In this document: one piece after another, positions 1-9,096 of the stretch
Layout of the letters: every line of letters begins with the position of its first letter
How positions within the stretch are numbered: the stretch's first letter is position 1
DNA from: Branchinecta lynchi
Taxonomy: Eukaryota; Arthropoda; Branchiopoda; Anostraca; Branchinectidae
DNA length: 64,000 bases
Direction: 5' to 3'
NCBI GenBank assembly: GCA_023053575.1
Contig: JAKZAP010000019.1
Span: forward strand, 248,001 to 312,000
Program-made: the position numbers and the translations under genes
Notes under the pieces: model-generated
The model's input: the letters and a program-made list of their open reading frames with translations, nothing else
The model's database searches: none
What the model was told of the DNA's origin: nothing

Positions 1-374
1 CGCACCACCTGTGTTGGTCATTTTATCCATAATTTTCTTACCAGCGAATGTACCCAAAGCAGCAGCACCACTGGTTAAAGCTGCCTTACCAAGGGTAATT
101 GCTAACGGTATTAGGAAAGGAAGTATCCACCATTTTGAATCGCTTCTTTCATCTGTTTGTATGATACATCAATATCACAACCTTTATTATTCATTTTATA
201 TGTTTCAATTTTATCAATTTGTCGTTTACTTAAAAGTAACTTTACTGGTTCTCGTTCATTTTGTCTACTATGACTAACACGTATCTGACATTTTTGTTTA
301 GCACCAAAACATTTCTTCAGCTTTCCTTTCTGAAGCTTTGACAAATAAACTGTATACTCCATTGTTTCAACCAT
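1..374 (-). pseudogene. Polinton small basic core-like protein, partial and frameshifted
   Basis: An 87-codon frame starts at 374. It is Lys/Arg rich in its first 80 residues and has a regular pattern of short basic and hydrophobic stretches. It stops at 111, just after a Gly-Gly motif. In another frame of the same strand the sequence continues to the window edge as a hydrophobic Ala/Gly/Leu-rich tail followed by a Lys pair, so one frameshift near position 115 separates the two halves. Small basic proteins with a hydrophobic Gly/Ala tail accompany the capsid genes of cnidarian and arthropod Polintons/adintoviruses and have been compared with adenovirus core proteins; that link is from family knowledge, not shown here. 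The ATG sits in a TAATAAATG context like the neighbouring genes. The 3' end lies outside the window. Confidence 0.55.
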
Positions 375-380
375 TTATTA
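372..380 (-). promoter_or_regulatory. TAATAAATG start motif
   Basis: The start of the core-like gene reads TAATAAATGG. The same TAAATG core is found at all six starts of the element. Confidence 0.45.
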
Positions 381-395
381 GGGAATTAATTTATC

Positions 396-1031
396 TTATA
401 AAGTTATTTTTTTTTTTTTACCAGCCATAATTTGTTCTATTTTGCTAACGAATGGTTTGTCAACATGTTTTAGCTCTAGAAGCCTTTTTAAAATATTTAC
501 TACTGCTCTTTCAATATTATCGATACGGGTTTTTTGGTCAGCAATCTTTGCTTCGATTATAGTATTATGGGTGTGTTGCCCAAGAAGCTTTTTGTCATAA
601 TCTAAAAGATTCGTAGTTAACGTAGCTAAATTAACAGCATCATTTTTATTTCTAGGGTTTTGAACATTTGTTATCAACTTGTTTTCAGCGTTAATCTCTT
701 TATCATTAACTCGAATTATTTCTTTTACAAATAACCCTTTATCATTAATCCTTACCAATAAATTTTCAGGAGAATCATGTACCGCAGTTAATCTGTTGAT
801 ATCTTCGCTAAAATACTGATTTGTCCCCACTTGTTGTGCGGTAATTTCTTCTTTAAATTGATTCAGAATAATAGTCACAGATCTGAAACTAATAGCGTCC
901 TGGTCAGCTTTCGCATCCCCTAACATAATAATTCTCTTATCTTGTAGGTTAATATTACCGTTGTCATCAGTAAATCTCTTTTCATTCGATTCTTTACTAA
1001 CCTTTTTCCCAACACTTCCGAATTTATTCAT
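396..1031 (-). CDS. Polinton fibre-like structural protein
   Basis: This is an open frame of 211 residues with no break. Two segments resemble the repeats of phage and adenovirus-type tail or fibre shafts. Residues 28-50 run LQDKRIIMLGDAKADQDAIS, and around residue 125 there is NPRNKNDAVNLATL; both follow the pattern 'K-R-I-x-N/L-G-D/N-P..DA'. The C-terminal third is heptad-rich with charged residues (about 145-190), suggesting a trimeric coiled coil, and ends in a basic tail coded by an A-run. A virion spike or fibre role is inferred from this pattern and from its place between the core-like gene and the packaging ATPase. It starts 16 bp downstream of the ATPase stop on the same strand. The start has TTATAAATG. 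What else it could be: an unrelated coiled-coil virion protein. Confidence 0.55.
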   Translation of the reverse strand: MNKFGSVGKKVSKESNEKRFTDDNGNINLQDKRIIMLGDAKADQDAISFRSVTIILNQFKEEITAQQVGTNQYFSEDINRLTAVHDSPENLLVRINDKGLFVKEIIRVNDKEINAENKLITNVQNPRNKNDAVNLATLTTNLLDYDKKLLGQHTHNTIIEAKIADQKTRIDNIERAVVNILKRLLELKHVDKPFVSKIEQIMAGKKKKITL

Positions 1032-1036
1032 TTATA
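1029..1036 (-). promoter_or_regulatory. TAAATG start motif
   Basis: The fibre-like gene starts in the context TTATAAATGAAT. Confidence 0.45.
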
Positions 1037-1047
1037 ACAGAACGAAA

Positions 1048-1716
1048 TTATCTAGTAAACTTTTCAAAGTTTTTCCTATAAATCACATCTTTATCTCTTG
1101 TTTTTAAATCAACAAAGAAGAATACGTAGCCTTTGGTTGCAACCTCGAATTGTTTCATAAAGTTCTCATTGTCTACATGATTTTGTCTGATTAATTTTAT
1201 TTCTTTTGGATTAGAGCACTGAAAGAATGCGAAGTAATTACATTGAAGTCTTACCACCATTGGGGTTTTATGATAGCTCTGTGATAAATAAACAATCGAG
1301 GCATTTTTCTTTCTTCCTCTTATGAATAAGTCTTCTATTTTCTTCTGGTCTTTTTCAGTAACAAAATCATCAAAGATAATCAAGTTTTGGTATTTAGGGT
1401 CTAGATCGTCAACATCAATAATATCATTAAGGTCATTACTTACGGTTAAAATATTCGTTTTACATTTTGATTCCAAGGTGGTTAAATTGGTTATGAGATC
1501 TTTATATTTATCTTCTTCAAGATCTTTTGCATACAAGTATATTCGGTTGAAACAAATATATTCATAAATTAAATTCAAGAGTAAATTGGTTTTTCCTGTT
1601 CCAGAACTTCCACAAATGAATAATCTAAATGGCCACTGAGGTGCAAGTTCGTGTTTGTTCTGATAGTTATTCTTTTCGCTAAAATCATACACTTTGATTG
1701 GCGCCTTTTCATTCAT
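1048..1716 (-). CDS. A32/FtsK-HerA-like genome packaging ATPase
   Basis: This is an intact 222-residue frame. The Walker A motif is at residues 36-43 (GSSGTGKT) and is preceded by a hydrophobic strand (RLFIC). Walker B is LIIFDD at 112-117. A polar sensor-like segment, VYLSQSYHKTP, is at about 142-152. The length and order match the packaging ATPases of Polintons, adintoviruses and virophages, which translocate DNA into preformed capsids. No disabling change is visible, unlike in the polymerase. It lies between the fibre-like gene and an array of 20-22-bp repeats that occupies the space upstream of its start. The start context is AATAAATGAATG; a second in-frame ATG follows after two codons, and I took the first because it carries the TAAATG motif. 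Confidence 0.9.
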   Translation of the reverse strand: MNEKAPIKVYDFSEKNNYQNKHELAPQWPFRLFICGSSGTGKTNLLLNLIYEYICFNRIYLYAKDLEEDKYKDLITNLTTLESKCKTNILTVSNDLNDIIDVDDLDPKYQNLIIFDDFVTEKDQKKIEDLFIRGRKKNASIVYLSQSYHKTPMVVRLQCNYFAFFQCSNPKEIKLIRQNHVDNENFMKQFEVATKGYVFFFVDLKTRDKDVIYRKNFEKFTR

Positions 1717-1721
1717 TTATT
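1714..1721 (-). promoter_or_regulatory. TAAATG start motif
   Basis: The ATPase gene begins in CCTAAATAAATGAATG, so TAAATG again overlaps the start codon. Confidence 0.45.
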
Positions 1722-1747
1722 TAGGAAGAATTTTTCATTATAAGATT

Positions 1748-1950
1748 TACTTGAGTATTTTAAGTATATACTTGAAGTTTTGAAGTAGGGACTTGATTTT
1801 TTTAAGTAGGTACTTGAATTTTCGAAGTAGGTACTTGAAGTTTTTAAGTAGGTACTTGATTTTTTTTAAGTAGGTACTTGATTTTTTTTAAGTAGGGACT
1901 TGATTTTTTTAAGTAGGTACTTGAATTTTTTAAGTAAGTACTTGAATTTA
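1748..1950. repeat. Tandem repeat, about 20-22 bp, 9-10 units
   Basis: Copies of AAGTAGGTACTTGA are separated by T-rich linkers (TTTTTT, ATTTTC, AGTTTTT). Unit length varies by one or two T residues, and one unit reads GGGACTTG instead of GGTACTTG. AAGTA..TACTT is a short palindrome inside each unit. The block fills the space between the ATPase start and the end of the polymerase gene. Confidence 0.9.
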
Positions 1951-2815
1951 ATGTTTATAACCTAAAGGTAAAGTGTGTATTTTATCGCTTGTTAATATCC
2001 TTTTATCATCCTTTGAATCTAACGCTTTTTTATTCTGTTCTTCTAGAAACATTGTGCTTGTATGATCTTAAGTTATACTGAGTTATAGAAAGGTTTTCCG
2101 TTTTACCAAACAGTACATCCTTATAGTTTTGAATCGTAATTTTATCTTTAACTATATTGGTTTTTATTCCTTTCAGTTTTTAGCTAGCTTTTGAAGGGTC
2201 TTGGTTGTCCTTTAAATAAGCATATACTTTTGATCGTAATCCAACAAACTCTGTCATAACCTGTCCACCTAATTCATCTTTCATCATTCCTATCACTTTC
2301 TTATTTACACTAGGAAACCCATATGGATTATCTTTCGCATAATCAGATGTATCGAACCTCTCATTCAAATCCTGTTTGATATCTTGATAAAAATCTTCAG
2401 TTCTAATATCATACATGAAAGAATCAGTGTCCATATAACACAAATCAATTTTATCTCCATATTTAGGCTTCATATAATCATAATGGAATTCATACATCAA
2501 TAACTTGGATAGTTCCAATACAGCAAAGCCGATATACATTGGTTTGTCTAATTTTATCTTTTCCTTTGACATTCTTGCTACTGAAAAGTTTTCACTGAAT
2601 ATTATTTCAGATTTAAAGTTGGGTTTCTTTATTATTTTTTCTCTTGTTGCATCATCCGTTATTATTTCCATATCCGCTCGCTTCCTTACGTTTTCCATAG
2701 TTTTTCCAAAGCAAGCATTATTCATAAGCTTAAAGAAATCCTTTTCAAAATCATTTGTACCTTTAGTTCTAAGTGCTGTGTTGTGGTCTATATATCCTTT
2801 TAAGTAAGCACTTTG
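1951..2815 (-). pseudogene. Protein-primed DNA polymerase B, palm and C-terminal part
   Basis: The open frame 2815-2180 contains the polymerase motif B region (KLMNNACFGKTMEN) and motif C, YMDTDSF, at 2419-2440, whose DTD binds the catalytic metals. These mark the pPolB of Polintons. The usual C-terminal extension follows in the same frame after one TAG/TAA-type stop near 2178, then shifts frame near 2043 and ends at about 1951. Motif A, the other metal-binding motif, is absent because the sequence jumps from the exonuclease domain straight to the region before motif B at about 2812. The gene cannot make a working polymerase as it stands. It is normally needed to replicate the element from a terminal protein. 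Confidence 0.88.
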
Positions 2816-4197
2816 AGTGAATCATGTATCAATTCTCTAACAAATAAATGAGAGTCATATTTTGATAAATTATGCATTACTACCGGGATATGTCTAGGAA
2901 TCCTGTATTTCATATTACATTCAGCATGAGCAAATCCTCTATCTTCTCCTGTCATGTGGTAGTGATCAAAGTGAGGATTTTCAGTAATTTCAGTTGTACA
3001 GATGTGACAAGTCTTTTTAATTAGTTTATTCCATTTTTCGGTAATTTCTCCATTGGTATAAGTATGGTTTCTTTGTCTGCTTTCATATTTGTTCGCAATT
3101 TCTGTGGATACTTTTGTAACGGTTTTAACAAAATGTTCTGCAGTGTCTTCACCGAAATAGTCATAGTATTTGTTCTGGTTTGTATCAAAGGAACAGCATA
3201 CCTGAAATCCGTAATCAAATGGTTTCTGTTTGGCCACTTTTATTGTTTTCTTTCCGTTTACCTGATTGTATTCTTCGTTATAAGACTCAAAGTCTGCTAT
3301 TATGCAATAAGGTACTTTCATTTGTTTTGCAATATTTTTATATTGTATACTTGAACCTTCAGGAGGCATTATAATATCAGGATCTTCGCAATTATTTTTA
3401 CTCTCATGTTTTTCATATTGTTCTTCTTTTGTAAAAGGCCTTCCGCAAAAAGTGCAGAGGTATGTCTTTTTTTGTCTTGTACATATTTGAGGAACAACTA
3501 ATCTGCTCAGATCCTTTACCAGTACATAATGATTATCGAAATATAATAAATTAATAACAAGTTTAGCTGTTTTGCCATTGATTGTACTTTTTAGTAAATG
3601 ACTTCTGATAATTTTCTCTTTTTCAATTTGAAATAAACAAATCTTAATGTTGTATCTATTTTCAAATTTGTTTATATCTTTAGTATCCATTGGGAAGTTG
3701 GTAACCCCTTCGAAATCAAATTCGTTCTCATATTGTTTATATTTCGAAATTCTTTCCGGATGATCCTTAGCTGGATGTAGATTTGCTAAGATAGACCAAA
3801 GGAAACATTTCTGGTCGTTATTTTCAATATTCAAGCAAGCTCTTTTATTTTTTACGAAATCTGGCAGTATTTTAAACGTTCCTCCCATGTAAGATTCTAT
3901 TCGTGTCATCCTATAATCAATTCCTTCATACCGACTAAATTGTAGCCCAGATCGAGGGGTATTACTTAAAGAACTAAGTCTCTTGTTATTATCATCCAAA
4001 TGATTATGAGTAAGAATGCTATTTTTATTTAAAATCCAAGAAGTACTGTTGTAATATACTACTACTTCTTCATCATTCTCCTGTCGATGGAAAATGACAC
4101 GAGTTACAAACTGAACTCTATACTGATAAAGTTCATTCATTCTTCGTCTCAAATCTGCGAAAACAAAAGCAATAAGAGTATGTTCATATGCTTTCAA
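2800..4197 (-). pseudogene. Protein-primed DNA polymerase B, N-terminal and exonuclease part
   Basis: A 465-codon open frame. In order: a leading segment; a region around residues 125-230 with KCFLWS and later HYVLV, like the cysteine-protease-like (OTU-type) module that precedes PolB in many Polintons; a CxxC...H zinc-finger-like segment (CTFCGRPF); exonuclease motif Exo I IIADFESY at about 300; an endonuclease-VII-like Cys cluster (CHIC...DHYH...CN); and Exo II, VVMHNLSKYDSH. Exo III and palm motif A should follow but the frame ends after a further 15 residues, at the deletion junction near 2812. The frame's first ATG is not the original start, because the coding sequence continues upstream in another frame (see the SAP segment). 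Confidence 0.85.
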
Positions 4198-4205
4198 CTG
4201 ATACG

Positions 4206-4888
4206 TTTACAGTGTACAAATTCTCATTTTCCCTAGAGATAGTAGGTTGCTGTTCTTCTTCAGTTCTAAATAAATGATCAGGAATTAATTTTTCTTCTTT
4301 GATTTTTCTCTTATTTATGAAGAGAGTTGATAAACCAATTGGTTTCTGTCTACTGTTATCACGTCTTTCTGTTTGATCTCTTATGATATCTCTATTTTTC
4401 TGTACGGAATCTTTATGTTTGGTAATAATATTATTATAGTATTCTTTTTAGTACTTCTTCTCGGTTTCCGCGAGTTGATAGGTTCTTGTTTTTCAGAAAT
4501 TTCTTTAATTCGCTTGTCTCTTTTTCTTTGTTATCTTTGTATTCTTGTTTTAGTTTGTAATGGTGATATTATTTTCTTTTATCTCATCTTCCAGAATGGT
4601 TCGTAATCTCGGTTCTGGTTTGTAGTCGGATGGTCTGTTCTTATTATGAGTTCTTTCGTTTCTGCGTTCAATTTTAATTTTATCTTCAGCTATCAAAATA
4701 TACTTATTAAGATGGTTTATTATATTATTTGTTATTTCATGTTTCTTAGCTCCATTTGTTTTGATTTTATTAATTTTCGCATAAGTCCGCAGTTCATTAT
4801 ATGTGTATAGCGATAATCTTTGTATAACCGCTTTGTTGTTTGATATAACCTTTTTACAAAGCTGAATAACCTCTGCAGTATTCATCAT
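4206..4888 (-). pseudogene. SAP-domain N-terminal segment of the polymerase gene (frameshifted)
   Basis: The first frame (4888-4550, 112 codons) holds a SAP-like helix-turn-helix at residues about 27-62 (YTYNELRTYAKINKIKTNG). A second SAP-like segment (ELKKFLKNKNLSTRGN) occurs at about 4440-4520 in a different frame, and a third frame carries a charged linker up to the polymerase frame at about 4206. At least three frame changes are therefore needed to read it through. SAP motifs bind DNA and occur at the N-terminus of some Polinton polymerases; whether this was one protein or two is not clear. Start context CTATTAAATGATG. Confidence 0.6.
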
Positions 4889-4893
4889 TTAAT
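4886..4893 (-). promoter_or_regulatory. TAAATG start motif
   Basis: The SAP/polymerase gene starts in ATTAAATGATG, facing the divergent 86-bp repeat region. Confidence 0.45.
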
Positions 4894-4970
4894 AGGGGAA
4901 CATTTGTATTAATGAATTTCTCCCGTCTGAGTTTTCTCAGCCGTAAAGAAAAGCACTGGTTTCAGTATGC

Positions 4971-5313
4971 GTTTCACAGAGCAAGCGCTGTCTAGATTCT
5001 CTCCAATCAGTCAAAAAAGTTTCAGTACAGTTCCGTAGATAGCAGATGTGTTTTGCGTTTCACGGAGCAAGCGCTATCTAGATTCTCTCCGACCAGTCAA
5101 GAAAGATTCAGTACAGTTCCGTAGATAGCAGATGTGTTTTGCGTTTCACGGAGCAAGCGCTATCTAGATTCTCTCCGATCAGTCAAGAAAGTTTCAGTAC
5201 AGTTCCGTAGATAGCAGATGTGTTTTGCGTTTCACGGAGCAAGCGCTATCTAGATTCTCTCCGATCAGTCAAGAAAGATTCCATACAGTTTAGCAGGTGG
5301 CGGATGTGTTCCG
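4971..5313. repeat. 86-bp tandem repeat, about 3.9 copies
   Basis: The repeats begin with GTTTCAC at 4971, 5057, 5143 and 5229, an exact 86-bp period. The inner two are almost identical and the outer ones more diverged. Each contains GCAAGCGCTATCTAGATTCT and a T-rich end. The block sits in the gap between the leftward polymerase gene and the rightward membrane-protein gene, a position that could hold promoters or an origin. Confidence 0.93.
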
Positions 5314-5363
5314 AATCGCGAACCTTTCATTCAATCAAATAATTTCTGAAACAATTTTATTAC

Positions 5364-5373
5364 ATAATAAATG
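5364..5373 (+). promoter_or_regulatory. TAAATG start motif
   Basis: The membrane-protein gene begins in CATAATAAATGG. Confidence 0.45.
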
Positions 5374-5794
5374 GAAGAATTAGAAAAGAAAATGTATGTT
5401 TACCGTCGCAGTTACAAGTACTACAATCGTATAAGTAATAGCTTACTTGTACCCAAATTCCTCTTTTCGGCAGCAGGAATGTCTGCGTTTCTAGTGCTAC
5501 CTTTAGCTTCTTTAAGTTTGGGTGCTGTTATCATCGAAATAATTGAAAAGCAGTTAAGCATTGCTGATAGAAAAGCAGAATTTTAGGACAAATTACAATT
5601 TTTATACTGAGTTGTTGTCAATGCTAAAATGCGGACAATTAACAATTGAGGAGGTAATTCAGAGAGAAACAGAGATGCGTAAAACCTTTCGATTTTTTCC
5701 TCGCGCAAAATACATGAAACAGGTTCGCTTGAACGGTTATAAATATTGTAAGAACGAAACTATCAAAATACAAGAAAATTTACCAAAAATCTAA
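5371..5794 (+). pseudogene. Polinton membrane protein, one frameshift
   Basis: The first frame (5371-5586) has a Tyr/Arg-rich N-terminus with YRRSYKYYNR, then one long hydrophobic stretch (about residues 27-58) suited to one or two membrane helices, and stops. The second frame (5561-5794) continues with a helical segment (LLSMLKCGQLTIEEV) and FFPRAKYMKQ, and ends at 5794. The frames overlap at the segment coding ADRKAEF, so a single-base shift near 5580 broke one gene of about 140 codons. Similar small proteins with an N-terminal Tyr cluster, a hydrophobic centre and a charged tail are recurrent in animal Polintons. Their role is unknown. It is transcribed away from the polymerase. Confidence 0.6.
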
Positions 5795-5854
5795 AGTTTT
5801 TGCAAAACCTCCCACCCCAGACTTTGAAGATTGAAGATGTTTATTTGTCGTCTT

Positions 5855-6032
5855 ATTATTTTTTTATGGTGTGTCTGGGGTGCCCCGTGAGGGGAGGAAA
5901 CCCTCTGAGTTTTTTGTTCGCCATCCTCACCATTAACCTCAAGTTGATGGCGGGATTCGATCTCACGACATCATTGATGAAGTGGTTGATCTAAGACGTT
6001 GCAACATCTTAGACCACTACACCAACGGGGCC
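5855..6032 (-). mobile_element. tRNA-derived SINE
   Basis: Read on the minus strand, it opens with GGCCCCGTTGGTGTAGTGG (A-box-like) and has GATCGAATCCC (B-box-like) about 60 bases later, but no matching 3' acceptor strand. An unrelated body then runs to a hairpin (CCCCTCACGGGG) and an A-rich end near 5855. The missing acceptor pairing and the body argue for a SINE head rather than a working tRNA gene. Confidence 0.5.
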
Positions 6033-6285
6033 TGCAGAATCTCCGCAACGAAATGTTTAGTGATGTGAATACTAATACGCAATGAGATTTTCTGTTTTTT
6101 GTTGCCCTAAGAGCTTTATCAGTACTAGAGGCAGAATTGTGGGTACGTCGAGGAGATTTTAATTTGATGATGTGATGAATATCGATTTGGATTTTTTTTT
6201 TTTTACATTAGATATTATCAATAAAAATATGTATGTGAGTTTGTGAGTTTGTGAGCCTGGATTTTTATTTAATAAAATCATCCAC

Positions 6286-6294
6286 TAGTAAATG
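6286..6294 (+). promoter_or_regulatory. TAAATG start motif
   Basis: The small OB-like gene begins in CTAGTAAATGGAG. Confidence 0.45.
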
Positions 6295-6585
6295 GAGTCC
6301 ACAAAGGAAGTCTTGAATACAATCAGAATGAATAAATACAATGAGACAATCAGGAAAGAAGAACTAGTTCTAGGACTGAAATATACTATCGTTAAAATGG
6401 GAATTGCTAAGACAAAATATGGTGATAAGTTGGTTGTAGTCATTAATCATAATGACAAACCATGTGATTTATTTATAACCATTGCTAACGAATTACTTTT
6501 AAAGAAAAATCTAGTTTTGCAGCCTATTGTACGCGAAAACAAGAACAAAGAAACATATGTGGATTTAGAACTGTTTACTCAGTAA
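6292..6585 (+). CDS. Small OB-like protein of the Polinton
   Basis: An intact 97-codon frame. The pattern LVLGLKYTIVKMGIAKTKYGDKLVVVI at residues 25-50 fits two beta strands joined by a Lys/Tyr/Gly turn. It resembles the small single-strand-binding-like proteins (K-Y-x-I...TKFG...V-V-V) often found in animal Polintons and their relatives. The rest is short strands and charged loops. A role in binding single-stranded DNA during replication is inferred and not shown. It is the last recognisable gene of the element; the terminal inverted repeat was not identified, and AT-rich sequence follows to about 6780. Confidence 0.5.
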   Translation: MESTKEVLNTIRMNKYNETIRKEELVLGLKYTIVKMGIAKTKYGDKLVVVINHNDKPCDLFITIANELLLKKNLVLQPIVRENKNKETYVDLELFTQ

Positions 6586-6815
6586 TATTTGAATAAAAAA
6601 GAAGTAGTGTATATTGTAGTATTTTATACGTAGTAAAGGGTAATATTTCTCATTTCTTGTATCCTTTATTTTGGAAGTAAGAAAATAAAAATGTTCTTAA
6701 AAAGGGGGATAATTTGGTAAAAAGGATGTTAAAATTTAAGAAATTGATATTAAAATGGGGTTTTGAAATTGGGGGGAGGGTGGAGTGGGAGCGGCTATTA
6801 TATACTACTCACACG
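6586..6815. other. AT-rich flank of the Polinton
   Basis: T- and A-rich sequence with a G-rich patch (GGGGGGAGGGTGGAGTGGG) near 6770. No gene and no terminal repeat could be defined. Confidence 0.5.
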
Positions 6816-7423
6816 GGACGTGCTCCACCCTAATTACCATAGTAATTACGAATGACGTCACGCATCTTGGCGTCAAAGCTGGAACAAATTTTTCTACTTT
6901 CGTCAAAATATCACGCCATGCGCTAATCCCGACTAACGCGATAAAAAGATCGTAATGACCACGCTTACTACGATCCCGAGCGTGGTAAGCTATTTCGAGA
7001 TGACTGAAACAATCAGTGTGTACACTGATTGTTTCAGTCATTCACTCATTCAGTCGCTTCAATTTGAGGGTCTCATGAAGAGTTCACATTTCAGTACACT
7101 GATTGTTTCAGTCATCTCGAAATAGCTTACCACGCTCGGGATCGTAGTAAGCGTGGTTGACTTTTTCGATCATCAACAATGGAATATTTGGCCGAAAATT
7201 TCAAAAACTCGTCAGAGTTCGAATAAATTTTTTTTCGCTGAAAAAAATTTGGGGAAGGTCCTGGACCCTTGCAGATCATTCTGAGAAATTTTCGTCAAAA
7301 TCTGAGAAATCGATTTTTTTGCCTGGCTTAATTTCGCTGGAATGACCCTGTAGTAACTTTTCAAGAGGTTGAATCGAAAATAGTAACTAATAGTTACTAT
7401 CGTACGAAAGAAGGAACACGCTC
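6816..7423. mobile_element. MITE, family M, copy 1
   Basis: The ends GGACGTGCTCCACCCT and (inverted) GGAACACGCTC match those of the copy at 36736-37039, and both copies are flanked by a 3-bp direct repeat (here ACG). Inside there are perfect 61-bp inverted repeats at 6959-7019 and 7096-7156. The first ends in its own tight palindrome at 7001-7042. No transposase frame is present; open frames here merely cross the palindrome. Confidence 0.8.
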
Positions 7424-7495
7424 ACGATTCGGTGTGAAATGTCAGGAGAGACATCCTTCGCCATTGCTAAGCATAGAGATACTGGAGCCATCTAA
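7424..7495. other. Short spacer between two MITEs
   Basis: Unique-looking sequence ending in the TAA target of the next element. Confidence 0.5.
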
Positions 7496-7711
7496 TGGTA
7501 CGTTAACACACTGCGTAAATCCGAGCGTATTTTACGCACGTATTTGGGCTTGAAAACTTCTCTAGCAATACGGACGTATTTGAGAAATCGGTCAGTTTTG
7601 TAAATAATGACGTCCGTACTGCTACGGATCTTTTCAAGCCCGAATACGTGTTTGAAATACGCTCGGATTTCAAATATATGCTCCGATTTGAAGCAGTGTG
7701 TAAACCCACCA
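7496..7711. mobile_element. TAA-flanked MITE (PIF/Harbinger-like)
   Basis: A 216-bp imperfect inverted repeat with TAA at 7493-7495 and 7712-7714. The ends share ACACACTGC, and the arms carry CCGAGCGTATTT...GGGCTTGAAAA and its complement. A TAA duplication is usual for PIF/Harbinger elements. There is no coding capacity. Confidence 0.75.
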
Positions 7712-9096
7712 TAACATCTGACCTCTATTTAGCAGAAGTACTGTCATAACGCGTCCGAGCGTTTTCATGCCTCCAAACAAACAGATGAACGGACAGACGG
7801 GTCCAACGCCTTGGCCAGACGGACGGACAAACGGTATCCCATCACTGCCATCTGGATTCCCAAAACTCTCGTCTCCAAACTCATCATTTTACTTTTACTT
7901 TTGGAACCTTATTTATTAATCTTTCTACCAAATATGGACACAAAAATAACTTCCGAAAAAATAGCAATAAAATTTCGTGAAGAACTCACAGCAAAAAGTT
8001 AAAGTTTCTCACAAGACGAGGCACTGGAAAAGACGTTATTATTGCAGACCGCAGCGCGGCCGTATTTAGGAACGGAGAAAGGAAATATGTAAGTGAATGT
8101 AGCAATTCGGTTAAAAAAACTTAATAAAATACACAAATTACGCAACAGTCTAACAAAGAAATGCATTGACGAGATTCAATGTTCATGGCTGTCTAGCATG
8201 GCAAGCACTTCATTTACCCCCAAGGCTAAAAACCATCCCCTGAACAACTTTCCCCACGTCTCTTTTGGATTTTAAGACATGTCCGATGGAAAGCTTTTTG
8301 TCAGTTCTCTCTATCAGCACGTCTTTCAAGCGGTGCTGGAAGGTTCGACGTCTCACTCCTCTGTAACCAGCGACCCTCACGAGCCCTTTTAGTTCCGAAC
8401 TTGTGCCGATCCGCTCGGTTGTTGGTGGGAGATCTTTCTACCAGCGATATTTGAGCCGACCAGAAGGACGTGTCATAGCGTTTACACATGGCTGCGACAA
8501 AAACTCGCAAGAGATAAGTTTATTTTGAATTTAACCTATACATCTGGCTGATAGAGTGTTTTAAATTGTTAAGTTTAAATTATTGAATTCAATGGAAATT
8601 CAAGATTAGGTAGGATATGGTGAAAAAAGGTTTGTATAGGATATAGGGTAGTACCCTTAGAGAAAAAAAGGAAATAATTAAAGTATTTTAGATTAGATGA
8701 GAATATTTGATGGAAAAAATGAAACGTTTGAAAATAGAAGGTTTATTTTCTTTAGAGTTTGGAAAGGATAAAAAAGGATTTTAAAGAAAGGATTTCTCTT
8801 ATGATGAAAGTGTAAATGACGTTAAAGCTGAGTAGACTGTTAGGTAATTTTGGTATTAACGTCACTGAGTTGGAGGTGGAGGCGTAGCCGCTGTTTTAGT
8901 TCAAAAGAAGCTACGCGGGAATATATATAAAAAAAAAAAAAAAGATAAGAGAAGAAACTGAGCCTTGTTGTGAGCATGGATTTGAATGATGTTGTAACTG
9001 TATCAAACCCAAAACTACGCTGGCTCAGCCCAAAGACGTTAGCAGTGAGAAGAAAGAAGAATCCCATTAGCACCACGAGTCACGATAATTAGCGCC
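7712..9096. other. Intergenic sequence without a recognised gene
   Basis: Only short frames with no motif or exon-like signals. A T-rich and A-rich tract at 8560-8800 and an A16 run near 8928 were the only landmarks. Confidence 0.5.

Noticed and set aside
11..277. 88-codon plus-strand frame at the left edge
   Set aside because: Antisense to the Polinton core-like gene; its hydrophobic look comes from the complement of the Ala/Gly-rich tail.
1748..1950. CRISPR-like array
   Set aside because: The units are 20-22 bp with only 4-8 T-rich bases between them, so there are no spacers, and the host is an animal.
6805..7041. 78-codon minus-strand frame
   Set aside because: It crosses the palindromes of MITE M and has no protein-like features.
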